This document shows, in pieces, positions 56,435 to 64,000 of a stretch of DNA of 64,000 nucleotides; positions within the stretch are counted from its first letter, which is position 1, and the number at the start of each line of letters is the position of its first letter. Below the pieces are notes generated by a model, which saw only the letters and a program-made list of their open reading frames with translations, was not told the origin of the DNA and did no database searches. This DNA comes from Pseudomonas abietaniphila. GTDB taxonomy: Bacteria; Pseudomonadota; Gammaproteobacteria; Pseudomonadales; Pseudomonadaceae. A program made the position numbers and the translations under genes. The stretch is taken from assembly GCF_039697315.1 (NCBI RefSeq), contig NZ_CP155619.1:3844001-3908000 (forward strand). Reading direction: 5' to 3'.

Positions 56435-56767
56435 ATGCCGCGCAGCCTCTGTCTTACTCGCCAATGTCTGGGTCTGGTGACCCGTATCGAATGTGTGGTT
56501 CGCCCGCTGTCCGGCGATAACGGTATGTGGACCTTGCTGTTCGCTGCCGGGATGTCCGGAGAACAACCTTCTGCGCTCAAGGCTCAAGGGCCTTTTCATG
56601 GTCCGGTCGCCGCTGAGTCGGTGCTGGATGCCATTGCCGAGAGTCTGGCGTTGCATGGCTATCAGACCGCAGAAGAAATACCGATCTGGAGCCTTCATCT
56701 GCAAGGTGAATTACGACGGATCAATGGTGATTCATCCCACAGTCAGCGAACTTTCCCTGTTAACTGA
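56435..56767 (+). CDS. Small hypothetical protein
   Basis: This 110-residue protein starts MPRSLCLTRQCLGLVTRIEC. GAGGAG lies six bases upstream, which favours this ATG over 56405 and the far upstream frame start at 56288. It contains MWTLLFAAGMSGEQPSALKA in the middle and no membrane segment or motif. I do not recognise the family. It lies between the Lon-like gene and the UPF0114 gene on the same strand. Confidence 0.6.
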   Translation: MPRSLCLTRQCLGLVTRIECVVRPLSGDNGMWTLLFAAGMSGEQPSALKAQGPFHGPVAAESVLDAIAESLALHGYQTAEEIPIWSLHLQGELRRINGDSSHSQRTFPVN

Positions 56768-56942
56768 CAGGCACTAACGTCTCGACGAAAGCCGCGTCTG
56801 TTTTTCCTGGTGTCCAGGGTTGTAGCGCGGGGTTCGTCGAGTGTTTTCCTTCCGGGTTAATTGTTTCAAGTCTTGTCGTAAAGGGTTGTGCCGCAGCGGC
56901 TTCGCCCTATACTCGCGAGCTTTCAATTATCTGTGAGCTTCA

Positions 56943-57431
56943 ATGGAACGTTTTATCGAAAATGCCATGTACGCATCGCGCTGGTTGCTGGCGCCGATCT
57001 ACTTTGGCTTGTCTCTGGGATTGCTGGCGCTGGCGCTCAAGTTCTTCCAGGAAATTTTTCACGTCATTCCCAACGTGTTTTCGCTCGCCGAGTCGGACCT
57101 GATTCTGGTCCTGCTGTCGCTGATCGACATGGCACTGGTCGGCGGCCTGCTGGTGATGGTCATGATCTCCGGCTACGAGAACTTCGTCTCTCAGCTGGAC
57201 ATCGACGAAGACAAGGAAAAGCTCAACTGGCTCGGCAAAATGGACTCGTCTTCGCTGAAGATGAAAGTCGCCGCGTCCATCGTCGCGATTTCGTCCATTC
57301 ACCTGCTGCGGGTGTTCATGGACGCCAAGAACATCGAACCCCAATACCTGATGTGGTACGTGATCATCCACATGACCTTTGTGGTGTCGGCGTTTGCGAT
57401 GGGCTACCTGGACAAGCTGACTAAGCATTAA
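56943..57431 (+). CDS. yqhA: UPF0114 family membrane protein (YqhA-like)
   Basis: This 162-residue inner-membrane protein begins [20 protein letters not shown], the UPF0114/YqhA signature. Four membrane segments are seen (about 13-35, 50-75, 103-123 and 132-155). The cytoplasmic part between the second and third has the acidic [15 protein letters not shown]. Function is not established. Upstream sequence is 175 bp without a feature. Confidence 0.92.
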   Translation: MERFIENAMYASRWLLAPIYFGLSLGLLALALKFFQEIFHVIPNVFSLAESDLILVLLSLIDMALVGGLLVMVMISGYENFVSQLDIDEDKEKLNWLGKMDSSSLKMKVAASIVAISSIHLLRVFMDAKNIEPQYLMWYVIIHMTFVVSAFAMGYLDKLTKH

Positions 57432-57452
57432 GCCCGAGTGCATGCGCACTAC

Positions 57453-57545
57453 CCTATGGGAGCGAATCCATTCGCCATGAAGGCGTACTGACGATTAGCG
57501 ATTACCGGATGTACTGGCGTCTCGCGAATGGATTCGCGCCCACAG
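57453..57545. repeat. REP-type inverted repeat pair
   Basis: CTATGGGAGCGAATCCATTC (about 57454) and its inverse GCGAATGGATTCGCGCCCAC (about 57523) flank about 45 bp after the UPF0114 gene. Confidence 0.85.
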
Positions 57546-57664
57546 TGGTTTTTGTGGCGTGAACAAAAAATGACCAGCGGCACTCCCGGCACCTTGTACT
57601 CCGGCCAGAGTGGGCGAGACTTGTGATTCGCTCATTGAAGTCCGAGATCACCGAGGGTCCTCTC

Positions 57665-57970
57665 ATGAATCTGCAGGAACTGACTGCCCACGCCAGTGCT
57701 GGTCGCATTGACGAACTCAACCTCATCTCCATGGAAGGCGGCATCTACTTGCTGGAGGCGCGCATGCATGGCGCTGCTCATCCGTTGAACGACGCCCGCG
57801 GCAAGACCTTGCACCTGCGCTCGGTCGAGCATGCACGGGACGTGCTGCACGCAATAACGCCGATGCCGTTCAACCTGGTGCATGCGGTGGTTCACGATGA
57901 GATGTGCGGCTTGCATGACACTGAAGAGCAAACGGTGCGCGTACCGCTTTCTATCCGTTCGGCATGGTAG
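57665..57970 (+). CDS. DUF6482 family protein
   Basis: This 101-residue cytoplasmic protein begins MNLQELTAHASAGRIDELNL and has the ISMEGGIYLLEARM and LHLRSVEHARDVL segments typical of DUF6482, which is common in pseudomonads. Function is unknown. ATG 57665 follows GAGGGT; the upstream ATG-less frame is ignored. It lies 86 bp before fklB on the same strand. Confidence 0.82.
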   Translation: MNLQELTAHASAGRIDELNLISMEGGIYLLEARMHGAAHPLNDARGKTLHLRSVEHARDVLHAITPMPFNLVHAVVHDEMCGLHDTEEQTVRVPLSIRSAW

Positions 57971-58056
57971 CTTGTTACTGGATATACCCTGTTGTGCTAG
58001 GCTGCTCGGCCATTTAGATCAGGGCGCCTGCGGGCGCTCTTCAGCGGAGCAGCGTT

Positions 58057-58674
58057 ATGTCCGAAGTCAATCTGTCCACCGACGAAACCCGCGTCAGCTA
58101 CGGCATCGGCCGTCAGTTGGGCGACCAACTGCGCGACAATCCGCCACCGGGTGTCAATCTGGACGCCATCCTGGCCGGTTTGACTGACGCCTTCGGTGGC
58201 CAGCCAAGCCGTGTCAGCCAGGAAGAAATGGCCGCGAGCTTCAAAGTCATTCGCGAAATCATGCAGGCCGAAGCCGCTGCAAAAGCAGAAGCGGCTGCGG
58301 GCGCTGGCAAGGAATACCTGGCCGAGAACGCCAAGCGCGAAGGCGTGACCACGCTGGACTCGGGTTTGCAGTTCGAAGTGATCACTGCCGGTGAAGGCGC
58401 TCAGCCAACCCGCGAAAGCAACGTGCGCACCCACTACCACGGCATGCTGATCGACGGCACCGTGTTCGACAGCTCCTACGATCGTGGCGAGCCTGCCGAG
58501 TTTCCGGTCGGTGGCGTGATTGCAGGCTGGACCGAAGCGCTGCAACTGATGAAGGCCGGCAGCAAATGGCGTCTGCACGTTCCTAGCGAACTGGCTTACG
58601 GCGCGCAAGGCGTGGGCAGCATCCCGCCGCACAGCGTTCTGGTATTCGACGTGGAACTGCTCGACGTTCTGTAA
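58057..58674 (+). CDS. fklB: FKBP-type peptidyl-prolyl isomerase
   Basis: This 205-residue protein has an N-terminal dimerisation domain (about 10-80; VSYGIGRQLGDQL) with an Ala/Glu-rich helix and a C-terminal FKBP domain (about 95-205; HYHGMLIDGTVFDSSYDRG ... FPVGGVIAGWTEAL ... VPSELAYGAQGVGSIPPHSVL). No signal peptide is present, matching cytoplasmic/periplasmic FklB of E. coli (about 206 residues). GGAG precedes the ATG. Confidence 0.94.
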   Translation: MSEVNLSTDETRVSYGIGRQLGDQLRDNPPPGVNLDAILAGLTDAFGGQPSRVSQEEMAASFKVIREIMQAEAAAKAEAAAGAGKEYLAENAKREGVTTLDSGLQFEVITAGEGAQPTRESNVRTHYHGMLIDGTVFDSSYDRGEPAEFPVGGVIAGWTEALQLMKAGSKWRLHVPSELAYGAQGVGSIPPHSVLVFDVELLDVL

Positions 58675-58718
58675 GGCTGCGCAGCTGTAAGCGACAAGCC
58701 TCAAGCGTCAAGATAGAT

Positions 58719-58754
58719 GTTTACCGGGCGGGCCTTCGCGCCCCCTCGGTAAAC
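58719..58754. terminator. Hairpin between fklB and the small Fur-box gene
   Basis: A perfect 8-bp outer stem (GTTTACCG / CGGTAAAC) with an inner G+C-rich stem. It has no clear T run in either direction. It may end fklB or serve both convergent genes. Confidence 0.5.
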
Positions 58755-58773
58755 AATGATTCATGTCCCATGC

Positions 58774-59016
58774 TCAGTGCAGTTCACAGGCCGGGCGCAA
58801 TGCCCGTGCGTAGCAGAACAGAAACAGATTGCGCACCATCTCCTTCTGAATGCCGGGTTCACACGAACTCAGGCTGATCACATCCAGATCCCCCAGATCC
58901 CGCAGCTCATCCAGCGCATCCTCATGCAGCACCGCGCACACTTCGCCCGTTTCGCGATGCAGGATGCGGAGGTACGGGTGAGGCCGATCCAGCCAGGCGT
59001 CGATCAGATAGGTCAT
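58774..59016 (-). CDS. Small hypothetical protein under Fur-like boxes
   Basis: This 80-residue protein starts MTYLIDAWLDRPHPYLRI. The ATG at 59016 is seven bases after AAGGAG, so I prefer it to the ATG at 59022, which is only one or two bases away. Cys residues (SSCEPGI, FCYARALRPACEL) could bind metal. It resembles the small pseudomonad protein found between fklB and ispB (PA4570-like). Two Fur-like boxes lie within about 80 bp upstream, which suggests that iron represses it. Confidence 0.78.
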   Translation of the reverse strand: MTYLIDAWLDRPHPYLRILHRETGEVCAVLHEDALDELRDLGDLDVISLSSCEPGIQKEMVRNLFLFCYARALRPACELH

Positions 59017-59039
59017 GTTCATTCTCCTTGAAGGTTTCC

Positions 59040-59058
59040 AATGAGAATAATTCTTATC
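59040..59058 (-). promoter_or_regulatory. Fur-box-like site
   Basis: AATGAGAATAATTCTTATC matches the Pseudomonas Fur box pattern (alternating GATAAT-like hexamers, central AATAATT). It lies 24-42 bp upstream of the chosen start of the small gene. Confidence 0.75.
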
Positions 59059-59080
59059 TGTGGAATAGCAAGGATGTATT

Positions 59081-59097
59081 TGAGATTAATTCTCATT
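59081..59097 (-). promoter_or_regulatory. Second Fur-box-like site
   Basis: TGAGATTAATTCTCATT has a perfect inverted TGAGA/TCTCA and the same spacing as the first box, 23 bp further upstream. Confidence 0.65.
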
Positions 59098-59147
59098 GTG
59101 TGCGGTCGATGCAGGCAAGTCACACGCCTGTGGGTAAAACGCAGGCA

Positions 59148-59176
59148 ATAAAAAGCCCGTCATGTGGACGGGCTTT
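59148..59176 (-). terminator. Terminator of ispB
   Basis: A perfect 10-bp stem (AAAGCCCGTC / GACGGGCTTT) with a five-base loop, followed on the minus strand by five T residues, 20 bp after the ispB stop. Confidence 0.9.
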
Positions 59177-59195
59177 CGGTGTGACGAGGCTGTGA

Positions 59196-60164
59196 TCAGT
59201 GCGTGCGGGCGACCGCAAACTCACTCAGCTCGACCAGTGCGTCGCGGTATTCGCTGGCGGGCAAGGCGTCCAGGCAGGCGATGGCACGTGCCACATAGTC
59301 GCGTGCCAGTTGGGCGGTGTAGTCCAGCGATCCCGACTTCTCGACCGCATCGCGGATGCTTGCCAGATCTTCCAGACCGCCTTTCTGAATGGCCTGACGT
59401 ACCAGCGCTGCTTGTTCCGGCGTGCCTTCGCGCATCGTGTAGATCAGCGGAAGCGTAGGTTTGCCTTCAGCAAGGTCGTCACCGATGTTTTTGCCCATGG
59501 TTTCCGCGTCGCCACGGTAATCGAGCAGATCGTCCACCAACTGGAATGCGATGCCGAGGTGATCGCCAAAGGTGCGCAGTGCTTCGCTCTGCTCAGGGCT
59601 CGCCTTGGCCAGGGCGGCAGCACTGTGCGTCGAGGCTTCGAACAGCATGGCTGTCTTGCCGCGAATCACTTCCATGTAGGTTTCTTCAGTGGTGCTGGCG
59701 TCACGAATCTTCGACAACTGCAGGACTTCGCCTTCGGCGATGACGCGGGTGGCCTTGGACAGGATCTGCATGACCGGCATCGAACCGAGCTCGACCATCA
59801 TTTCGAACGAGCGCGAATAAAGGAAGTCGCCGACCAGCACGCTCGGGGCGTTGCCCCACATGGCGTTCGCGGTCGAGCGGCCACGACGCATGCCGGACAT
59901 GTCGACCACGTCGTCGTGCAGCAGGGTCGCGGTGTGCAGGAATTCAATGGTGGCGGCCAGCAGACGCAGGTCATCACCGCCGCTGCCCAGTGCCTTGCCG
60001 CACAGGAGCACCAGCAATGGACGCAGGCGTTTGCCACCGGCGGAAGTAATGTAGTCGCCGATTTTCGAGACCAGCGGCACGCGCGATGTCAGCTGCTTCT
60101 TGATAATGTGGTCGACGGCTGTAAAGTCGTCCGCCACAGCGCGGTAGAAGGCTTGGGGTTGCAT
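59196..60164 (-). CDS. ispB: Octaprenyl diphosphate synthase IspB
   Basis: This 322-residue trans-prenyltransferase has the first aspartate-rich motif DDVVD (84-88) and the second (VDDLLD), plus the GGKRLRPLL substrate site. It lengthens farnesyl diphosphate for the ubiquinone side chain. Length matches E. coli IspB (323). It is divergent from rplU with the rplU promoter in the 240-bp gap. Confidence 0.96.
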   Translation of the reverse strand: MQPQAFYRAVADDFTAVDHIIKKQLTSRVPLVSKIGDYITSAGGKRLRPLLVLLCGKALGSGGDDLRLLAATIEFLHTATLLHDDVVDMSGMRRGRSTANAMWGNAPSVLVGDFLYSRSFEMMVELGSMPVMQILSKATRVIAEGEVLQLSKIRDASTTEETYMEVIRGKTAMLFEASTHSAAALAKASPEQSEALRTFGDHLGIAFQLVDDLLDYRGDAETMGKNIGDDLAEGKPTLPLIYTMREGTPEQAALVRQAIQKGGLEDLASIRDAVEKSGSLDYTAQLARDYVARAIACLDALPASEYRDALVELSEFAVARTH

Positions 60165-60243
60165 CAGCGAGACGTGCTCCAGAAGGGTTGCGCGGCATGC
60201 TAGGTTGCAGGCCCCACCCTGTCAAGGCGTGACGTAACGCCGC

Positions 60244-60272
60244 TTGCAAGGCGTTCGCGGCTTGCGTACAAT
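60244..60272 (+). promoter_or_regulatory. Sigma-70 promoter of rplU-rpmA
   Basis: TTGCAA (60244-60249) and TACAAT (60267-60272) are separated by exactly 17 bp. They lie about 134 bp before rplU, leaving a leader of some 125 nucleotides. Confidence 0.8.
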
Positions 60273-60405
60273 CGCGCACCCTAACTTTCCTGGGCAGCAC
60301 CTGCCTTACGCAATTGCACATGGGCCTTTCCAGCCCCGTGCAGCCATGCCAGCCAATACCTCTTCCTATAAAGAGCTGGGTGAGCAGGATTTTCGGAGAA
60401 ATACC

Positions 60406-60720
60406 ATGTCTTATGCAGTAATCGTTACTGGCGGCAAGCAATACAAAGTCGCCCCAGGTGAATACCTGAAGATCGAAAAGCTGGAAGTCGCTACTGGCGA
60501 ATCCGTTACTTTTGATCGCGTTCTGTTGGTCGCCAATGGCGACGACGTGAACATCGGCGCTCCAGTTGTTGCCGGCGCTACCGTTGTGGCTGAAGTGATC
60601 TCCCAAGGTCGTCACGATAAAGTCCGCATCATCAAGTTCCGTCGCCGTAAGCACCACATGAAGCGTATGGGCCACCGCCAGTGGTACACCGAGATCAAAA
60701 TCACCGGTATTCAGGCTTAA
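60406..60720 (+). CDS. rplU: 50S ribosomal protein L21
   Basis: This 104-residue protein has the L21 signature: [22 protein letters not shown], the [21 protein letters not shown] rRNA-binding segment and [14 protein letters not shown] precedes the ATG at good spacing. It is 35 bp upstream of rpmA in the usual L21-L27 operon. Confidence 0.98.
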   Translation: MSYAVIVTGGKQYKVAPGEYLKIEKLEVATGESVTFDRVLLVANGDDVNIGAPVVAGATVVAEVISQGRHDKVRIIKFRRRKHHMKRMGHRQWYTEIKITGIQA

Positions 60721-60755
60721 TTTCAGCCTAATTCCTCACTAGGAGAATTGAACTC

Positions 60756-61028
60756 ATGGCACACAAAAAAGCTGGTGGTAGTACTCGTAACGGTCGCGAC
60801 TCAGAAGCCAAACGCCTTGGCGTGAAGATGTATGGCGGCCAGGTCATCGTTCCGGGCAACATCATCGTGCGTCAGCGCGGCACCCAATTCCACGCTGGCT
60901 ACGGCGTTGGCATGGGCAAAGATCACACTCTGTTCGCTAAAGTCGAAGGCGTGATCAAGTTCCAGGTTAAAGGCGCCTTCGGTCGTCGTTATGTAAGCAT
61001 CGTGCCGAAAGCAGAAGTCGCGGCGTGA
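60756..61028 (+). CDS. rpmA: 50S ribosomal protein L27
   Basis: This 90-residue protein begins [20 protein letters not shown], the conserved L27 N-terminus that reaches the peptidyl-transferase centre. [10 protein letters not shown] and [10 protein letters not shown] are typical. CTAGGAGA lies before the ATG. It is followed by a strong terminator. Confidence 0.98.
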   Translation: MAHKKAGGSTRNGRDSEAKRLGVKMYGGQVIVPGNIIVRQRGTQFHAGYGVGMGKDHTLFAKVEGVIKFQVKGAFGRRYVSIVPKAEVAA

Positions 61029-61090
61029 TCTTGCGTTCAGGTTGTGTGAAGGCGTAGCGAAAGCAACGGCCTGCACACTGCCTGAGCTGA

Positions 61091-61117
61091 AAAGCCCTGT
61101 CGTTGACAGGGCTTTTT
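61091..61117 (+). terminator. Terminator of rplU-rpmA
   Basis: A perfect 11-bp stem (AAAGCCCTGTC / GACAGGGCTTT) with a GTT loop, followed by T residues, 62 bp after the rpmA stop. Confidence 0.93.
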
Positions 61118-61265
61118 CGTTTGTAAAAGGTCTGGTTTTGGTGAGTCTCTTGCAAAGCTGTTTGTGTGGGCCGTTGTGGTGTGTAGTCGCTGGTTTTTGA
61201 TCGGTATCGCAACGCTCATCTTTGCAAGAGCCTTATGAATTTATGTTGTTTGCTCGTCTTTGTGA

Positions 61266-62507
<1,242 letters not shown>

Positions 62508-62525
62508 TCGACTGAAGTAAACTAC

Positions 62526-62550
62526 AACGCCGCTAAATTAGCGGCGTTTT
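62526..62550 (+). terminator. Terminator of obg
   Basis: A perfect 10-bp stem (AACGCCGCTA / TAGCGGCGTT) with a three-base loop and a short TTT, 18 bp after the stop. Confidence 0.88.
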
Positions 62551-62591
62551 AGTATCTTGAATGTGTACCTCTGGCTTAAGGTTGAAAGATC

Positions 62592-63710
62592 ATGCGGAGC
62601 AAGGTGACAGGTGCCCAGCGTTGGGTTGTGAAGATCGGAAGTGCGCTGCTGACGGCGGATGGCAAGGGTCTCGATCGCAACGCAATGGGTGTTTGGGTCG
62701 AGCAGATGGTGGCGCTGCATGAGGCAGGCGTCGAACTGGTTCTGGTTTCTTCCGGCGCAGTGGCTGCCGGCATGAGTCGCCTGGGCTGGGCTGTACGACC
62801 GAGTGCCATGCATGAGCTTCAAGCGGCGGCAGCGATTGGTCAGATGGGCTTGGTACAGGCCTGGGAATCCAGTTTTGCGGAGCACGATCGCCACACGGCG
62901 CAGATTCTACTGACCCATGACGACCTGTCCGACCGCAAACGCTACCTGAACGCTCGCAGCACGTTGCGTACCCTTGTTGATCTCGGTGTGGTCCCGGTCA
63001 TCAACGAAAACGATACCGTCGTCACCGACGAAATCCGTTTCGGCGATAACGATACCCTGGCGGCGCTGGTGGCAAACCTCGTTGAGGCTGATCTGCTGGT
63101 CATCCTCACTGATCGCGACGGCATGTTCGATGCTGATCCGCGTAATAACCCTGAAGCCCAATTGATCTACGAAGCCCGTGCTGACGATCCGGCGCTGGAC
63201 GCTGTGGCGGGTGGCACCGGGGGTGCGTTGGGTCGTGGTGGTATGCAGACCAAGTTGCGTGCGGCACGCCTGGCAGCGCGTTCCGGCGCGCATACCGTCA
63301 TTGTGGGTGGTCGTATCGAGCGTGTGCTGGCGCGTCTTAAGGCGGGTGAGCGGCTGGGTACGTTGCTGTCGCCTGAGCGCGGCATGCTGGCGGCACGCAA
63401 GCAATGGCTGGCGGGGCACCTGCAGACGCGCGGCACACTCGTGCTGGACGACGGTGCGGTGAAGGCGCTGACCGAGAGCAACAAGAGCCTGTTGCCGGTC
63501 GGTGTGAAGCTGGTTCAGGGCAGCTTCCGTCGCGGCGAGATGGTGGTGTGTGTCGCGGCGAACGGTCGCGAAGTTGCGCGAGGTCTTAGCAACTACAGTG
63601 CACTTGAGGCGCAGAAAATCATTGGCCAGCCATCCGACGCCATCGTGAAGGAGTTGGGTTACATGGCTGAGCCTGAGTTGGTTCATCGCGACAACCTCAT
63701 CCTGGTCTGA
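62592..63710 (+). CDS. proB: Glutamate 5-kinase
   Basis: This 372-residue enzyme makes gamma-glutamyl phosphate, the first step of proline synthesis. It has an amino-acid kinase domain (about 8-260; [39 protein letters not shown] segment, GTGGMQTK-like GRGGMQTK) and a C-terminal PUA domain (about 277-360). Length matches E. coli ProB (367). The obg-proB order is conserved. Confidence 0.97.
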   Translation: MRSKVTGAQRWVVKIGSALLTADGKGLDRNAMGVWVEQMVALHEAGVELVLVSSGAVAAGMSRLGWAVRPSAMHELQAAAAIGQMGLVQAWESSFAEHDRHTAQILLTHDDLSDRKRYLNARSTLRTLVDLGVVPVINENDTVVTDEIRFGDNDTLAALVANLVEADLLVILTDRDGMFDADPRNNPEAQLIYEARADDPALDAVAGGTGGALGRGGMQTKLRAARLAARSGAHTVIVGGRIERVLARLKAGERLGTLLSPERGMLAARKQWLAGHLQTRGTLVLDDGAVKALTESNKSLLPVGVKLVQGSFRRGEMVVCVAANGREVARGLSNYSALEAQKIIGQPSDAIVKELGYMAEPELVHRDNLILV

Positions 63711-63750
63711 CGTCAGGCGGGGTCGGTTTTTTTCTTATAAGGAAGCACAC

Positions 63751-64000
63751 ATGCGCGTTCTGAAAGGAATTCTGGGTGCGGCGTTGATGCTGCCCCTGCT
63801 GGTTTCGGCTGAAGAGATCGGCCAGGTGTCGACGGTATTCAAATTCGTCGGTCCCAATGACCGGATCGTCGTTGAGGCGTTCGATGATCCCAAGGTGGAC
63901 GGCGTTACCTGCTACCTGTCGCGGGCCAAGACCGGTGGCGTGAAGGGTGGGCTGGGTCTGGCTGAGGATCGTGCCGAGGCGTCCATTGCGTGCCGTCAGG
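63751..64000 (+). CDS. creA: CreA family protein, N-terminal part (runs off the window)
   Basis: The visible 83 residues have a signal peptide ([20 protein letters not shown]) and the CreA pattern: [38 protein letters not shown]. CreA is a small periplasmic protein of unknown activity. AAGGAAG precedes the ATG. It lies 40 bp after proB. Confidence 0.92.
   Translation, partial: MRVLKGILGAALMLPLLVSAEEIGQVSTVFKFVGPNDRIVVEAFDDPKVDGVTCYLSRAKTGGVKGGLGLAEDRAEASIACRQ

Noticed and set aside
60272..60405. Structured riboswitch or ribosomal-protein leader before rplU
   Set aside because: The leader is about 130 nucleotides and has no hairpin or T run that I could call convincingly; no known leader family is recognised.

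Overview
The window is chromosomal DNA from a gamma-proteobacterium of the genus Pseudomonas. Reasons are the high G+C content, the dense REP-type palindromes built on 'GTGGGAGCGA', and gene strings conserved in that genus: a gcbA-like gene, DUF2333, Nudix, SUI1, speA at the left end, and ispB, rplU, rpmA, obg, proB, creA at the right end. The repeats fit the fluorescens/syringae lineages better than P. aeruginosa, but the species cannot be fixed from sequence alone. No tRNA, rRNA, CRISPR array or prophage was seen. One complete insertion sequence is present.

Layout. 0-5 kb: start of a probable diguanylate cyclase (minus), then DUF2333, a Nudix hydrolase, a SUI1-type factor and arginine decarboxylase speA. 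5-9 kb: an orphan short VgrG-like protein, an esterase lipoprotein and a MATE exporter. 9-17 kb: a bacterial alpha-2-macroglobulin lipoprotein and its usual partner pbpC, which carries a one-base frameshift. A small membrane-protein gene on the other strand separates the two. 17.5-21 kb: a glycine-rich, collagen-like lipoprotein followed by a TpsB (ShlB/FhaC) outer-membrane transporter. 21-39 kb: a complete Flp/Tad pilus locus (response regulator, flp, rcpC, rcpA, tadZ, tadA, tadB, tadC, tadD, DUF3613, pprB, fppA, a TadE-like gene, pprA, tadG). It contains two tandem-repeat arrays (139-140 bp and 147 bp periods) and an IS3-family element that jumped into the first array. 39-47 kb: two DUF4136 lipoproteins, cmoM and a MazG-like gene, a MaoC/FabG/thiolase fatty-acid module, an AraC regulator and a RIO-type kinase. 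47-51 kb: copper homeostasis (cueR, cueA, copZ), with two clear MerR-type 19-bp-spacer promoters. 51-59 kb: DUF4105, DUF3015, a Lon-like protease, a UPF0114 membrane protein, DUF6482, fklB and a small gene under Fur-like boxes. 59-64 kb: ispB, rplU, rpmA, obg, proB and the start of creA.

How the genes may work together. The 17-39 kb stretch reads as a surface-adhesion island: a lipidated collagen-like protein with a dedicated outer-membrane porin beside a Tad pilus machine with its own prepilin peptidase and PprA/PprB two-component system. The copper genes form one CueR regulon in which cueR lies in the cueA transcript. The yfhM-like/pbpC pair is a periplasmic defence and repair set, now probably impaired by the pbpC frameshift unless that is a sequence error.
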